DNA of 13,735 bases. It comes from Verrucomicrobiaceae bacterium UBA7681 (GTDB lineage: Bacteria; Verrucomicrobiota; Verrucomicrobiia; Verrucomicrobiales; Verrucomicrobiaceae). The notes beneath the pieces were generated by a model. That model searched no databases. It saw nothing but the letters and a program-made list of their open reading frames with translations, and was not told the DNA's origin. Location: contig DLGZ01000033.1 of assembly GCA_002482965.1 (NCBI GenBank), positions 1 to 13,735 on the forward strand, in the 5' to 3' direction. Shown here piece after piece: positions 7,943-13,735 of this stretch (position 1 is its first letter; each line of letters begins with the position of its first letter). The position numbers and the translations under genes are program-made.

Positions 7943-7963
7943 GAGGGATCAGGATGATCCCTC
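7943..7963. repeat. REP-like hairpin, copy 2
   Basis: An 8-bp perfect stem GAGGGATC / GATCCCTC with loop AGGAT, followed by TCTCC. It matches copy 1 at 3418-3438 at 22 of 24 positions, in the same orientation. It lies 28 bases after the hydrolase stop and could also slow or end transcription, although no T-run follows. Confidence 0.7.
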
Positions 7964-8001
7964 TCCTGCGAGGCTTGAGGGGCTGCGATTACCGCAGGAC
8001 C

Positions 8002-8017
8002 TACCACAAAAGACCAG
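8002..8017 (+). promoter_or_regulatory. TACCAC-N4-GACCAG element
   Basis: TACCACAAAAGACCAG has the same 10-bp period as the other paired sites, with a degenerate second half. It ends 10 bases before an ATG at 8028. An extra TACCGC lies 12 bases upstream of its first half. Confidence 0.35.
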
Positions 8018-8200
8018 ATCCAGTGCCATGGGTGATAATTTTTCAGAATCTTTCTTGACTCCTGAAAAACGGGCCCAAGACTTCTCTCATGCAAGCCTGA
8101 CCACAGCATGAGCCATGCGGGGTTTCCGCCGGGTGCCGGGGCGGGGGAATGACGCAGCCAGCAGCACTCCACAACTCAAGCATTTTCTGATTTATCAAAC

Positions 8201-8216
8201 TACCACAAACAACCAC
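8201..8216 (+). promoter_or_regulatory. TACCAC-N4-AACCAC element before scaffold gene
   Basis: TACCACAAACAACCAC ends eight bases before ATG 8225. It sits in a leader that is nearly free of guanine. A translational (mRNA) role is possible because it is so close to the start codon. Confidence 0.45.
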
Positions 8217-8224
8217 ACACTGAC

Positions 8225-9340
8225 ATGCCTGACGACTACACTCCATCCTCCCCCACTGCTGCTGAAGCGGGGGCTGTTTTTGACAATCTTTCGGAGGCTG
8301 ATGCGAGCGCGGTGCTCGACAGCCTGTCTGCTGGAAGCGATGCCCCGGGTGCTGGAGGTGCTTCTTCAGGGGAGGTGATCCCGGGCCTGTCTTCGCTGGA
8401 TGAGGCGCTGGAGGGTGCGGACCTGGCGCAGATGACGGATGCGCAGGTGCGGGATTTTGAGAGCGGTGACCCGGAGCGGGTGGAGGCTGCGCTGGCGGCG
8501 CAGATGAAGCCGCGTGGTGCGGGGGAGGATAGTGCCCTGGCTCCGGCGCGTGTGTCCATCAAGGCGCTGAAGCCGGAGGACCGCGCACGGACGGTGCAGG
8601 CGCTGGATTTGATCCGCGCTGGGAGCACGCCGGCAGAGGCGTTTGCGGAGGCGTTTGGCATCACGGGGCAGGGGCAGGCGGCGGAGGGCTATGCGCAGGA
8701 GGATGGGGCCTATTACGATGAGGCGCCTGATTATTCCCAGATGCAGGAGGCTGTGCCGCAGGTGGCGGATCTGGAGCAGCATCTGTCTCTGCTGCAGCAG
8801 CAGTACCAGCAGGCGAAGGAGTCGTATGACCCGGTGGCATCAGACATCATGGAGCAGATGACGGATGTGAAGATGGACCTGCGGGATGCGCGGCGTGAGG
8901 AGGCTGTGGTGAACAATCACTGGCAGGGCCAGCAGGCGGAAAGCCACACGCGAGCGATGGACATGTTCTCGGATTTGATCACGGATGAGGGTTCCGAATT
9001 TGTTCCTCACTGTGATGATGAAATTTTGCTTGCAGAGGCAAAAAACGACCCAATCCTAAATTATCCTGACTGGCCTGAGAAGATCGGACGGCGGGTGATC
9101 GACAAGTTTTTCAAAGGACACGCGGCGCAGAGCCCAGGTCACGCGAGAGGCTCGTCAGTGATACCGCCCGCGCCAAGACATTCGTTGCGGCTGCCCGGTT
9201 CACCCGTCGGCCCCGGTTTCTCCGCTGGCGCACTGTCTCCCCAGACGGCGATGGCGGAAATCGACAAGCTGACACCTGAGCAGCAGGACGCATTCATCCA
9301 CAGCCTGGACAAGCTGACCTCCGCGAAAGCGCGGCACTAG
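8225..9340 (+). CDS. Candidate phage head scaffolding protein
   Basis: A 371-residue, acidic, Ala/Gln/Glu-rich protein encoded directly before the major capsid gene, the usual place for a head scaffold. Residues 1-110 are low-complexity and acidic. Residues about 177-252 are strongly helical and probably coiled coil, with many Gln/Glu/Asp heptad-like positions (LEQHLSLLQQQYQQAKESY). A Pro/Gly-rich basic segment near 295-335 leads to a short amphipathic C-terminal helix ending in a basic tail; scaffolds often bind coat protein with such a basic helix. No protease triad is visible. There is no Shine-Dalgarno sequence, and the leader is A/C-rich. The role rests on position and composition. A minor virion protein is the main alternative. 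Confidence 0.6.
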   Translation: MPDDYTPSSPTAAEAGAVFDNLSEADASAVLDSLSAGSDAPGAGGASSGEVIPGLSSLDEALEGADLAQMTDAQVRDFESGDPERVEAALAAQMKPRGAGEDSALAPARVSIKALKPEDRARTVQALDLIRAGSTPAEAFAEAFGITGQGQAAEGYAQEDGAYYDEAPDYSQMQEAVPQVADLEQHLSLLQQQYQQAKESYDPVASDIMEQMTDVKMDLRDARREEAVVNNHWQGQQAESHTRAMDMFSDLITDEGSEFVPHCDDEILLAEAKNDPILNYPDWPEKIGRRVIDKFFKGHAAQSPGHARGSSVIPPAPRHSLRLPGSPVGPGFSAGALSPQTAMAEIDKLTPEQQDAFIHSLDKLTSAKARH

Positions 9341-9372
9341 ACGGTTTGTTTCGGTCTTAGGATGGTATGAAC

Positions 9373-9388
9373 TGCCGCAAGATACCAC
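9373..9388 (+). promoter_or_regulatory. TGCCGC-N4-TACCAC element before capsid gene
   Basis: TGCCGCAAGATACCAC closely resembles TACCAGAAGATACCAA at 12409-12424. It also forms the right arm of an inverted pair TGGTAT (9363-9368) / ATACCA (9382-9387). It lies 55 bases before the capsid start, followed by an A/C-rich leader. Confidence 0.4.
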
Positions 9389-9443
9389 ACGTTAAAAATC
9401 AACTAAACACAACAGACAACACATCTCGTTCTGAGAAACTAAT

Positions 9444-11033
9444 ATGAGCGCCTATCACGCTGAATCCGTCGTATCAACACTCGCAGCCGCTGTCGCGGCT
9501 GATCCGTCCGTCGTCGCCAAAGTCTATTCCCAGCAGCTCCGCAAGGGTGCGCGCTCGGTGGATGACTTTTCGATGTTTGAGGGCGGGGAGGGCTCCGGAA
9601 AGCCCTTCATCGTTCGAAAGGACATCGCCTCCGCACATGCGGGAGACGAGGTCAAATTCACTGTCATGAGCCAGCCGCGCGGCCCGGGTGCGCGTGGTGA
9701 GCAGCCGCTCCGTGGGAATGAGTCCAGCGTGGACTTCAAGACCTTCGGCTGCGTGGTGGACTTCTGGCGCGATGCCTTCAAGTTTACCAAGAAGCAGCTG
9801 AAGTTCATGGCGGGAGGCGGCGGGGTGAAATCTGCCGTGCTGCTGTCCCTGCGCGAGAAGCTGGGACGCCGCCGCATGAACGACATGAAGATGGCGCTGA
9901 AGCTGCAGGGCGTGGGCAACACGATCTATCCGAATGCGCGCAAGACGCTGGCCAGCCTGAATGCGCTGGACACGCTGACGCCTTCGGGCATCACGAATGC
10001 GATCCCGCAGTGGCGCCGTCTTGGTGGCCGCAGCATCGTGGTGACGAGCAAGCATGGATCTCCGGTTTACAAGCCGATGGTGTACATTCCTGATGCGGCG
10101 ATCGCCAGCATCAAGAACTCGTCCAGCTATGAGCAGGCGGCTCTGCACGGCGGCGCACGCAGCAATGAGGAAAACCCGCTCTTCTCCGGCAAGCTGCTGG
10201 ACTGGAACGGCGTGGGCCTCTTTGAGCATGCGTCGGTGGATCCTGAGAACGATCAGTGCGCTGATCCGCTGGCACCACGTGCGATGCTCTCCACCGGTTT
10301 CGGTGTGGACTCCACGGCCGGGGCCTGCATTCTCAAGAGTCATGCGACGGACACCAAAACGCCTTACATGGCGTGGATGGGCGGCTACGCCTATGAGTGG
10401 TATGAAGGTCAGTCCACCAGCACGGCTCTCACCGCCCCCGGCGGTGTGGCATGGACGACCTTCTACGGCAACATCACCTCCGCCACTTATTATGGCTGGG
10501 TGATCAATCCGGATGGCTCCGTCGGCTTTGTGAGCTGGCTGGGCACCGGGAACAACGGCAATCAGATCACGGTGAACGCGATCCTGAATCCGGACAACAC
10601 GGCCGACAACTCCACGCTGGGTGTGGCCACGCTGGGGAACTTCATCGCCACCGGGGACACCTGGGGCCTGAACACCGCCGGCACGGCCTACACGCGTGTG
10701 GCGGGTGGTGTGGGTGGCTCATCGAACTGCTCGGCGGACTTTGTCTGGACGTCTGAGTTTGATGCGGGTGCCTACATCATTCCGTGCAATGCGAATGGTG
10801 CGGTGGACATGTGCAGCCTCATCCTCGGCCAGGACACGGCCGTGCGCGCCTATGTGGGGGATGACCTCCTCGTGGGCGACAAGGACGACTACTCGTTCGT
10901 GGATGGCGGCGGCTATGAGACCATCTTTGGCCAGGCACCGTGCATCCGCACGGATGGCAAGACCAGCGGTTACTCGCTGCTGCGCCACGCGGGCCAGCAC
11001 CCCGGTCTCGAAGTGCCGACTCTGAGCGCGTAA
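9444..11033 (+). CDS. Phage major capsid protein, N4-gp56/DUF4043-like
   Basis: A 529-residue protein with the plan of the N4 gp56 / DUF4043 coat family. An N-terminal helix ends in SVVAKVYSQQLRK. A G-rich phrase follows at about residues 74-93 (MSQPRGPGARGEQPL, then RGNES), matching the family pattern of Gly-x-Gly, Gly-Asp-like and Leu-x-Gly-Asn-Glu. Then come a beta strand and the long-helix region with FKFTKKQLKFM and LREKLGRRRMNDMKMALKL. It forms the procapsid shell. Residues about 313-428 are an unusually Gly/Thr/Asn/Ala-rich, probably beta-structured stretch that makes the protein longer than the roughly 400 residues I expect for this family. The scaffold candidate lies 103 bases upstream and a strong hairpin lies 12 bases after the stop. 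There is no clear Shine-Dalgarno sequence. Confidence 0.85.
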   Translation: MSAYHAESVVSTLAAAVAADPSVVAKVYSQQLRKGARSVDDFSMFEGGEGSGKPFIVRKDIASAHAGDEVKFTVMSQPRGPGARGEQPLRGNESSVDFKTFGCVVDFWRDAFKFTKKQLKFMAGGGGVKSAVLLSLREKLGRRRMNDMKMALKLQGVGNTIYPNARKTLASLNALDTLTPSGITNAIPQWRRLGGRSIVVTSKHGSPVYKPMVYIPDAAIASIKNSSSYEQAALHGGARSNEENPLFSGKLLDWNGVGLFEHASVDPENDQCADPLAPRAMLSTGFGVDSTAGACILKSHATDTKTPYMAWMGGYAYEWYEGQSTSTALTAPGGVAWTTFYGNITSATYYGWVINPDGSVGFVSWLGTGNNGNQITVNAILNPDNTADNSTLGVATLGNFIATGDTWGLNTAGTAYTRVAGGVGGSSNCSADFVWTSEFDAGAYIIPCNANGAVDMCSLILGQDTAVRAYVGDDLLVGDKDDYSFVDGGGYETIFGQAPCIRTDGKTSGYSLLRHAGQHPGLEVPTLSA

Positions 11034-11045
11034 GGCGATACAGCG

Positions 11046-11080
11046 GCCCGCACGGTGTCTTGAATGAGCGCCGTGCGGGC
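11046..11080 (+). terminator. Hairpin terminator candidate after capsid gene
   Basis: A perfect 10-bp stem GCCCGCACGG / CCGTGCGGGC encloses a 15-base loop, 12 bases after the capsid stop. Only a weak T-rich stretch follows (about 11091-11102), so termination efficiency is uncertain. Confidence 0.6.
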
Positions 11081-11100
11081 TAGCACTCCCTGATCTTTCT

Positions 11101-11152
11101 CTTACTCCTCCTCTCTTGCCGCAGACGATCTGGCCGAGGGAGGAGGAGTGAG
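11101..11152 (+). terminator. Second strong hairpin in capsid 3' spacer
   Basis: The core stem ACTCCTCCTC / GAGGAGGAGT (11104-11113 and 11140-11149) is perfect over 10 bp, and it extends outward and inward with G-T wobbles. It is followed by AGGGAATATA rather than a T-run. It could be a backup terminator, an RNA processing site or an mRNA-stabilising element. Confidence 0.45.
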
Positions 11153-11158
11153 GGAATA

Positions 11159-11174
11159 TAGCAGAAACTACCAC
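11159..11174 (+). promoter_or_regulatory. TAGCAG-N4-TACCAC element
   Basis: TAGCAGAAACTACCAC keeps the 10-bp period of the paired sites, with one change in the first half relative to TACCAG. It directly follows the second hairpin and precedes CTGACTGAC. A weaker relative, TAGCTA-N3-TACCAT, lies at 11267-11281. Confidence 0.4.
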
Positions 11175-11363
11175 CTGACTGACACGACTTTCCTTTTTTG
11201 CATTTTTCCTCCTGCCTCCCTAGCGGGTGCGGCCATTGGCAGGCGCCCCAGGGAGGAAACAGGGAATAGCTAACTTACCATACACCCTGACCGATCCGAC
11301 TGACCCGACTTATGACTCACTGATAGCAAAGCACGTTCTCTCAATGCGAATGCGGAGCTGATT

Positions 11364-11400
11364 GATCGAGGACGAGTTCGAGTAGGAGGACGAGGACGAT
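11364..11400. repeat. GAGGAC/GACGAG purine-rich repeat, copy 1
   Basis: It starts GATCGAGGACGAG and continues with imperfect 6-bp units GAGTAG, GAGGAC, GAGGAC. The same opening phrase and units recur at 12330-12372. Both are intergenic, upstream of phage-module genes. Confidence 0.65.
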
Positions 11401-11459
11401 ACTGAACCACTTCGAAGACCTTTTTAATTTTCACTTAGCCTTTTTTACTTTCACATTTT

Positions 11460-12215
11460 ATGAAGCCCAACACCACTGCCTGTCCCTCTCTCACCACTGT
11501 TATCACCCTGCCGGGGCGCGTTGATTCGGCGCTGCTGGCGAAGCATCGCCGCGCGGATGATCCGCTCATTGTCGTGAAGCTGGTGGGGGTGGGGAACACG
11601 GCACCGTATGATTTTCACGACAAGGGCACGCGCTCGTACATCTTCCGCTTTGAGTCGGCGCTGGAGGGGCACATTCTGCGTGTGCCGCTGCACCTGTGGC
11701 AGGCGGGGAAGGGACGGCTGGCGCATGATCTCATGGACCAACGCCGACTGCCGCACGCGATGGTGGTGACGCTGGATGCCCCGACTGCGGCAAAGCCCAC
11801 GCCGCCAACGAATTTCACCGAAATGGGCGCAACGGACACGCGCACTGACACCCGAAACGTGGTTGGGCCGGGTGCTGAGCCGACCGTTGCGCCCGCCTCC
11901 CCCTCCGCTAAAGCTACGGAGGACACGTCGGAGGATGGGGCGTTGAATGGTGAGACGGATGTGATTGTGCAGGTTGCTGTGGCAGATGCATCCCCCGCCA
12001 CCGTGGCGGCTACGAGCGTGCAGGCAGAGGCGCCGCCGCTCATCGCGGGCAGGCCACTGCATGAGGCGGCGTATGATCTGGTGGAGCCGCCGAAACGACT
12101 GAAGGCGCTGGCTGCGCTGCTGGGTGTGGCGGAGGGCGAGCTGCGTGCGGGCATCGCGCATCCGGATTCGCGGATTGAGCTGGCGAATGCGGGGTGGGTG
12201 CGTCGGAAGGCGTGA
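11460..12215 (+). CDS. Phage-module protein of unknown function
   Basis: A 251-residue protein that I do not recognise. Residues 1-107 look like a compact N-terminal domain with beta strands (LIVVKLVGVGN, YIFRFESAL, ILRVPLHLWQ). Residues 110-190 form a Thr/Ala/Pro/Asp-rich disordered linker. Residues 195-251 form a small helical C-terminal domain (VEPPKRLKALAALLG followed by VAEGELRAGI). The position between capsid and GroES-like genes suggests a virion or assembly role, for example a minor head protein. The leader is T-rich with no Shine-Dalgarno sequence. Size, domain layout and reading-frame composition support a real gene; the function is unknown. Confidence 0.7.
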   Translation: MKPNTTACPSLTTVITLPGRVDSALLAKHRRADDPLIVVKLVGVGNTAPYDFHDKGTRSYIFRFESALEGHILRVPLHLWQAGKGRLAHDLMDQRRLPHAMVVTLDAPTAAKPTPPTNFTEMGATDTRTDTRNVVGPGAEPTVAPASPSAKATEDTSEDGALNGETDVIVQVAVADASPATVAATSVQAEAPPLIAGRPLHEAAYDLVEPPKRLKALAALLGVAEGELRAGIAHPDSRIELANAGWVRRKA

Positions 12216-12329
12216 ACCCATGAAACCACTGACCTGAACTGACTGAAGATATGTACTCTATGTCTTATATGACCTGTGATTCGCCTCATTCGCAACGTGC
12301 TCCCCTACAAGGTGAAAGCGGCGCTGAAG

Positions 12330-12372
12330 GATCGAGGACGAGTAGGAGAACGAGGACGAGGACGAGGACGAG
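12330..12372. repeat. GAGGAC/GACGAG purine-rich repeat, copy 2
   Basis: It starts GATCGAGGACGAGTAGGAG and continues with four near-identical GAC-GAG units. It shares its opening and order of units with copy 1 at 11364-11400. The change in unit number is typical of slippage-prone tandem repeats. Confidence 0.65.
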
Positions 12373-12408
12373 CCGCTGCTGACATTGCATTATTATTTGA
12401 AACACAAA

Positions 12409-12424
12409 TACCAGAAGATACCAA
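12409..12424 (+). promoter_or_regulatory. TACCAG-N4-TACCAA element before GroES-like gene
   Basis: TACCAGAAGATACCAA has the 10-bp period and ends 20 bases before ATG 12445. The bases between it and the start codon are almost only A and C. Confidence 0.45.
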
Positions 12425-12444
12425 AACGCACCCACCACACACAC

Positions 12445-12777
12445 ATGAAACCACCCGGAATCCACCCATTGACGAATCATCTGCTGCTCGACGTGACGCC
12501 GCAGGAGCAGACTACCGCAGCAGGCATCGTGCTGCCGACCTCCGTGCAGGGAGCTGGCACACGCATGGAGGGCGTCGTGGTCGCAGTCGGGCCTGAATGC
12601 GAGTGCAGGGCACTGGACTGCGGTACGCAGGTGTATGTGGGACGCTACGCCAGTGGCGAGCTCATGCGCAGCGGCCGCAGCTACCGCCTGGCGCTTGAGA
12701 CGGAGATCATCGCCACGCTGGACAACGTGAGCATCAGCCTTCCTGAAACCCGCACGACACCCCTCACCACCCTCTGA
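12445..12777 (+). CDS. Phage-encoded GroES-like co-chaperonin
   Basis: A 110-residue protein with the GroES/Cpn10 plan. It opens with HPLTNHLLL (family pattern: Arg/His-Pro-Leu-x-Asp-x-Val). The mobile-loop region TTAAGIVLP at 23-31 keeps the IVL tripeptide that contacts GroEL. Next come VVVAVGP at 44-50, LDCGTQVYVGRYASGE in the central barrel and ETEIIATLDN near the end. Compared with bacterial GroES the loop has AAG instead of a Gly-Gly pair, and about 16 extra residues follow the usual C-terminus. It should cap host GroEL and alter the folding of a phage protein, most likely the capsid protein, as gp31 does in T4. ATG 12445 was preferred over 12385 because the extension is His/Lys-rich and overlaps the TACCA element. 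It ends two bases before the next ATG. Confidence 0.82.
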   Translation: MKPPGIHPLTNHLLLDVTPQEQTTAAGIVLPTSVQGAGTRMEGVVVAVGPECECRALDCGTQVYVGRYASGELMRSGRSYRLALETEIIATLDNVSISLPETRTTPLTTL

Positions 12778-12779
12778 TT

Positions 12780-13706
12780 ATGACTGTACGAGATACCATC
12801 GCCACTATGCTGAGCTACCTTCGTGTGGAGCAGCGCGCCATCCCCTACGCCGGGGGCTCCGACTATGAAGATCCTTTGCCGGATGCGCTGGCCGCGTGCA
12901 ATGCGGCACTGCAGCGGATGGCGGCGCTGGGCCCGCTCTTTGCGGCGAAGCAGCAGCGCAGCGCCTACTTCCGTGCGCCCACCACGGTGGCGGTCAGCGG
13001 GCTGACGCATGGCGGCATGACAGCCACAGGGAGTTTTCCCGCATGGGCGGCAGGCTGCTGGGTGGACCTGCCCGGTGATCCTGCGATGAACCGCATCCTT
13101 TCCATCACGGGGACCACCGCGACGCTGCAGTTTCCGTATTTGTCGAACAGCAGCAGCGGCACCGCGACCGTCAACGTGGACACCGTGGAGCTGGATGGAG
13201 ACATCATCACCGTGCTGGAGCCGGTGCGCTTTCGCGGCAGCAAGCGCGTGCTTACCGCTGCGGGTGGTCGTGAAGAACTGTCGCAGAGCTGCGGCGATGT
13301 GCGCTACTTCATTGAGTCCGCCATTTCGAATGGCGCGGTGAAGCTGCGCATGATGATCTCCGGCTACGTGAGCACCGACACCGTGCTGGAGTTTCAAGCG
13401 CGCACCGCGCTGGGCGAGATCACGCGTGCGGATGTCTACAACAACGACGCAGACCACACCGACCCCGGCGTGGCGCTGCCTGTGCCGGCGAACTTCGTGG
13501 AGTCCATCTTCCTGCCACTGGCGCTGGATGCCTTCTTTGCGAAACCGACGATCACGAACTACGACATCCCCAGCCTGCGCAATCAGGACGCGCCATCGCT
13601 GATTCATCAGCAGGCGCAGACCGCGCTGGTGCTGCTGGAACGTATGAGACCGCAGGGGCGGAAGCCGGTGGGGATTTGGCCCGCGTGGTCGAGTGGGAGG
13701 TATTAG
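12780..13706 (+). CDS. Phage virion protein, candidate head-tail adaptor
   Basis: A 308-residue protein starting two bases after the GroES-like stop, so translation is probably coupled. Residues 1-65 are mainly helical (DALAACNAALQRMAALGPL), like the N-terminus of many connector or adaptor proteins. Residues about 66-215 are rich in short beta strands with Thr/Gly/Ser turns. The last 90 residues return to helix (LPLALDAFFAKP, LIHQQAQTALVLLERM). This helix-barrel-helix layout and the position downstream of the capsid gene suggest a head-tail adaptor or tail-tube junction protein. I do not recognise a specific family, so the function is inference. It ends in TAG at 13704-13706 and is complete. 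Confidence 0.72.
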   Translation: MTVRDTIATMLSYLRVEQRAIPYAGGSDYEDPLPDALAACNAALQRMAALGPLFAAKQQRSAYFRAPTTVAVSGLTHGGMTATGSFPAWAAGCWVDLPGDPAMNRILSITGTTATLQFPYLSNSSSGTATVNVDTVELDGDIITVLEPVRFRGSKRVLTAAGGREELSQSCGDVRYFIESAISNGAVKLRMMISGYVSTDTVLEFQARTALGEITRADVYNNDADHTDPGVALPVPANFVESIFLPLALDAFFAKPTITNYDIPSLRNQDAPSLIHQQAQTALVLLERMRPQGRKPVGIWPAWSSGRY

Positions 13707-13712
13707 CTTTGA

Positions 13713-13735
13713 GTTCTTGGTTCTTGGTTCTTGGT
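13713..13735. repeat. TTCTTGG heptamer tandem repeat (runs to window edge)
   Basis: Three copies of the 7-base unit TTCTTGG follow the last stop codon by seven bases and reach the window end, so the array may be longer. It is a slippage-prone simple repeat. No function can be assigned. Confidence 0.7.

Larger units (their letters stand above)
7915..8224. other. Intergenic spacer between hydrolase and phage module
   Basis: This 310-bp gap contains the second REP-like hairpin, a TACCAC-type element at 8002-8017, a 27-codon frame at 8028-8111, an 8-bp inverted repeat TTTTTCAG / CTGAAAAA at 8039-8046 and 8062-8069, and the TACCAC element just before the scaffold gene. It looks like the junction between host-type and phage-type DNA. 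No integrase or clear attachment site is visible. Confidence 0.5.
11034..11459. other. 426-bp structured spacer after the capsid gene
   Basis: No gene is evident. The spacer contains three successive strong hairpins (11046-11080, 11101-11152, 11215-11256), two tandem imperfect copies of a unit made of hairpin, AGGGAATA, TACCA and CTGAC-GACTT, a purine repeat at 11364-11400, and a T-rich leader (two TTTTT-x-TTTCACTT-like phrases at 11420-11459) before the next ATG. It is long for a phage structural operon. Confidence 0.6.
12216..12444. other. Spacer before the GroES-like gene
   Basis: This 229-bp interval holds CTGAC-type repeats (12232-12247), TATGT/TATGA units with a 9-bp period (12250-12272), ATTCGC twice with a 9-bp period (12279-12293), the second purine-rich repeat, and a paired TACCA element. 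A GTG-started frame from 12276 crosses it but is not convincing as a gene. Confidence 0.5.

Noticed and set aside
7943..7963. Intrinsic terminator for the hydrolase gene
   Set aside because: Although well placed, the hairpin lacks a T-run, and a near-identical copy occurs at 3418, so a repeat element explains it better.
12276..12596. GTG-started frame overlapping the GroES-like gene
   Set aside because: It crosses the purine-rich repeat (giving Arg-Gly repeats), then runs antiphase through the GroES-like gene, and has low-complexity His/Thr/Arg content. A short real peptide at its start cannot be excluded.
1..13735. CRISPR arrays, tRNA or rRNA genes, integrase or transposase
   Set aside because: No regularly spaced repeats of CRISPR size, no cloverleaf, and no recombinase motifs were seen in any frame.

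Overview
The window is GC-rich bacterial DNA. It joins a metal-resistance and secreted-enzyme block to genes of a tailed phage or prophage. The long spacers, REP-like hairpins, GAGGAC-type purine repeats, heptamer repeats and the secreted alpha/beta hydrolase type would fit a verrucomicrobial host (Prosthecobacter/Verrucomicrobium-like). No sequence here proves that taxonomy.

Layout. (1) Positions 1-2918, minus strand: one uninterrupted reading frame that starts at 2918 and runs off the left edge, giving at least 972 residues. It is a giant, low-complexity, Ala/Gln-rich protein that looks like a phage internal-virion or polyvalent protein. (2) 2919-3543: a spacer with repeat-like sequence and a REP-type hairpin. 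(3) 3544-5759, minus strand: arsD and arsA, coupled by an ATGA overlap. They encode the arsenic metallochaperone and the two-domain ArsA ATPase. (4) 5760-6063: a divergent control region with a 16-bp operator-like inverted repeat and a G-tract. (5) 6064-7914, plus strand: a secreted alpha/beta hydrolase. (6) 7915-8224: a spacer with a second REP-type hairpin. (7) 8225-13706, plus strand: a phage morphogenesis module made of a candidate scaffold, an N4-gp56/DUF4043-type major capsid protein, an unknown protein, a GroES-like co-chaperonin and a candidate head-tail adaptor.

How the genes work together. ArsD would pass As(III)/Sb(III) to ArsA, which would energise an efflux pump that is not in this window; no arsR, arsB or acr3 is present either. 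In the phage module, scaffold and capsid protein would build the procapsid. The phage-encoded GroES could work with host GroEL to fold the capsid protein, as gp31 does in T4. The last gene may form the head-tail junction. Terminase and portal are not upstream of the scaffold gene, where they would normally lie.

The most interesting non-gene signal is a 16-bp direct repeat with a 10-bp period, roughly TACCAC-N4-TACCAC. It recurs in the leaders of the giant gene and of at least four phage-module intervals, on both strands, which suggests one phage-specific regulatory element on both sides of the ars/esterase block. The phage genes also start without Shine-Dalgarno sequences, behind A/C-rich leaders, whereas arsA has a textbook GGAGG.
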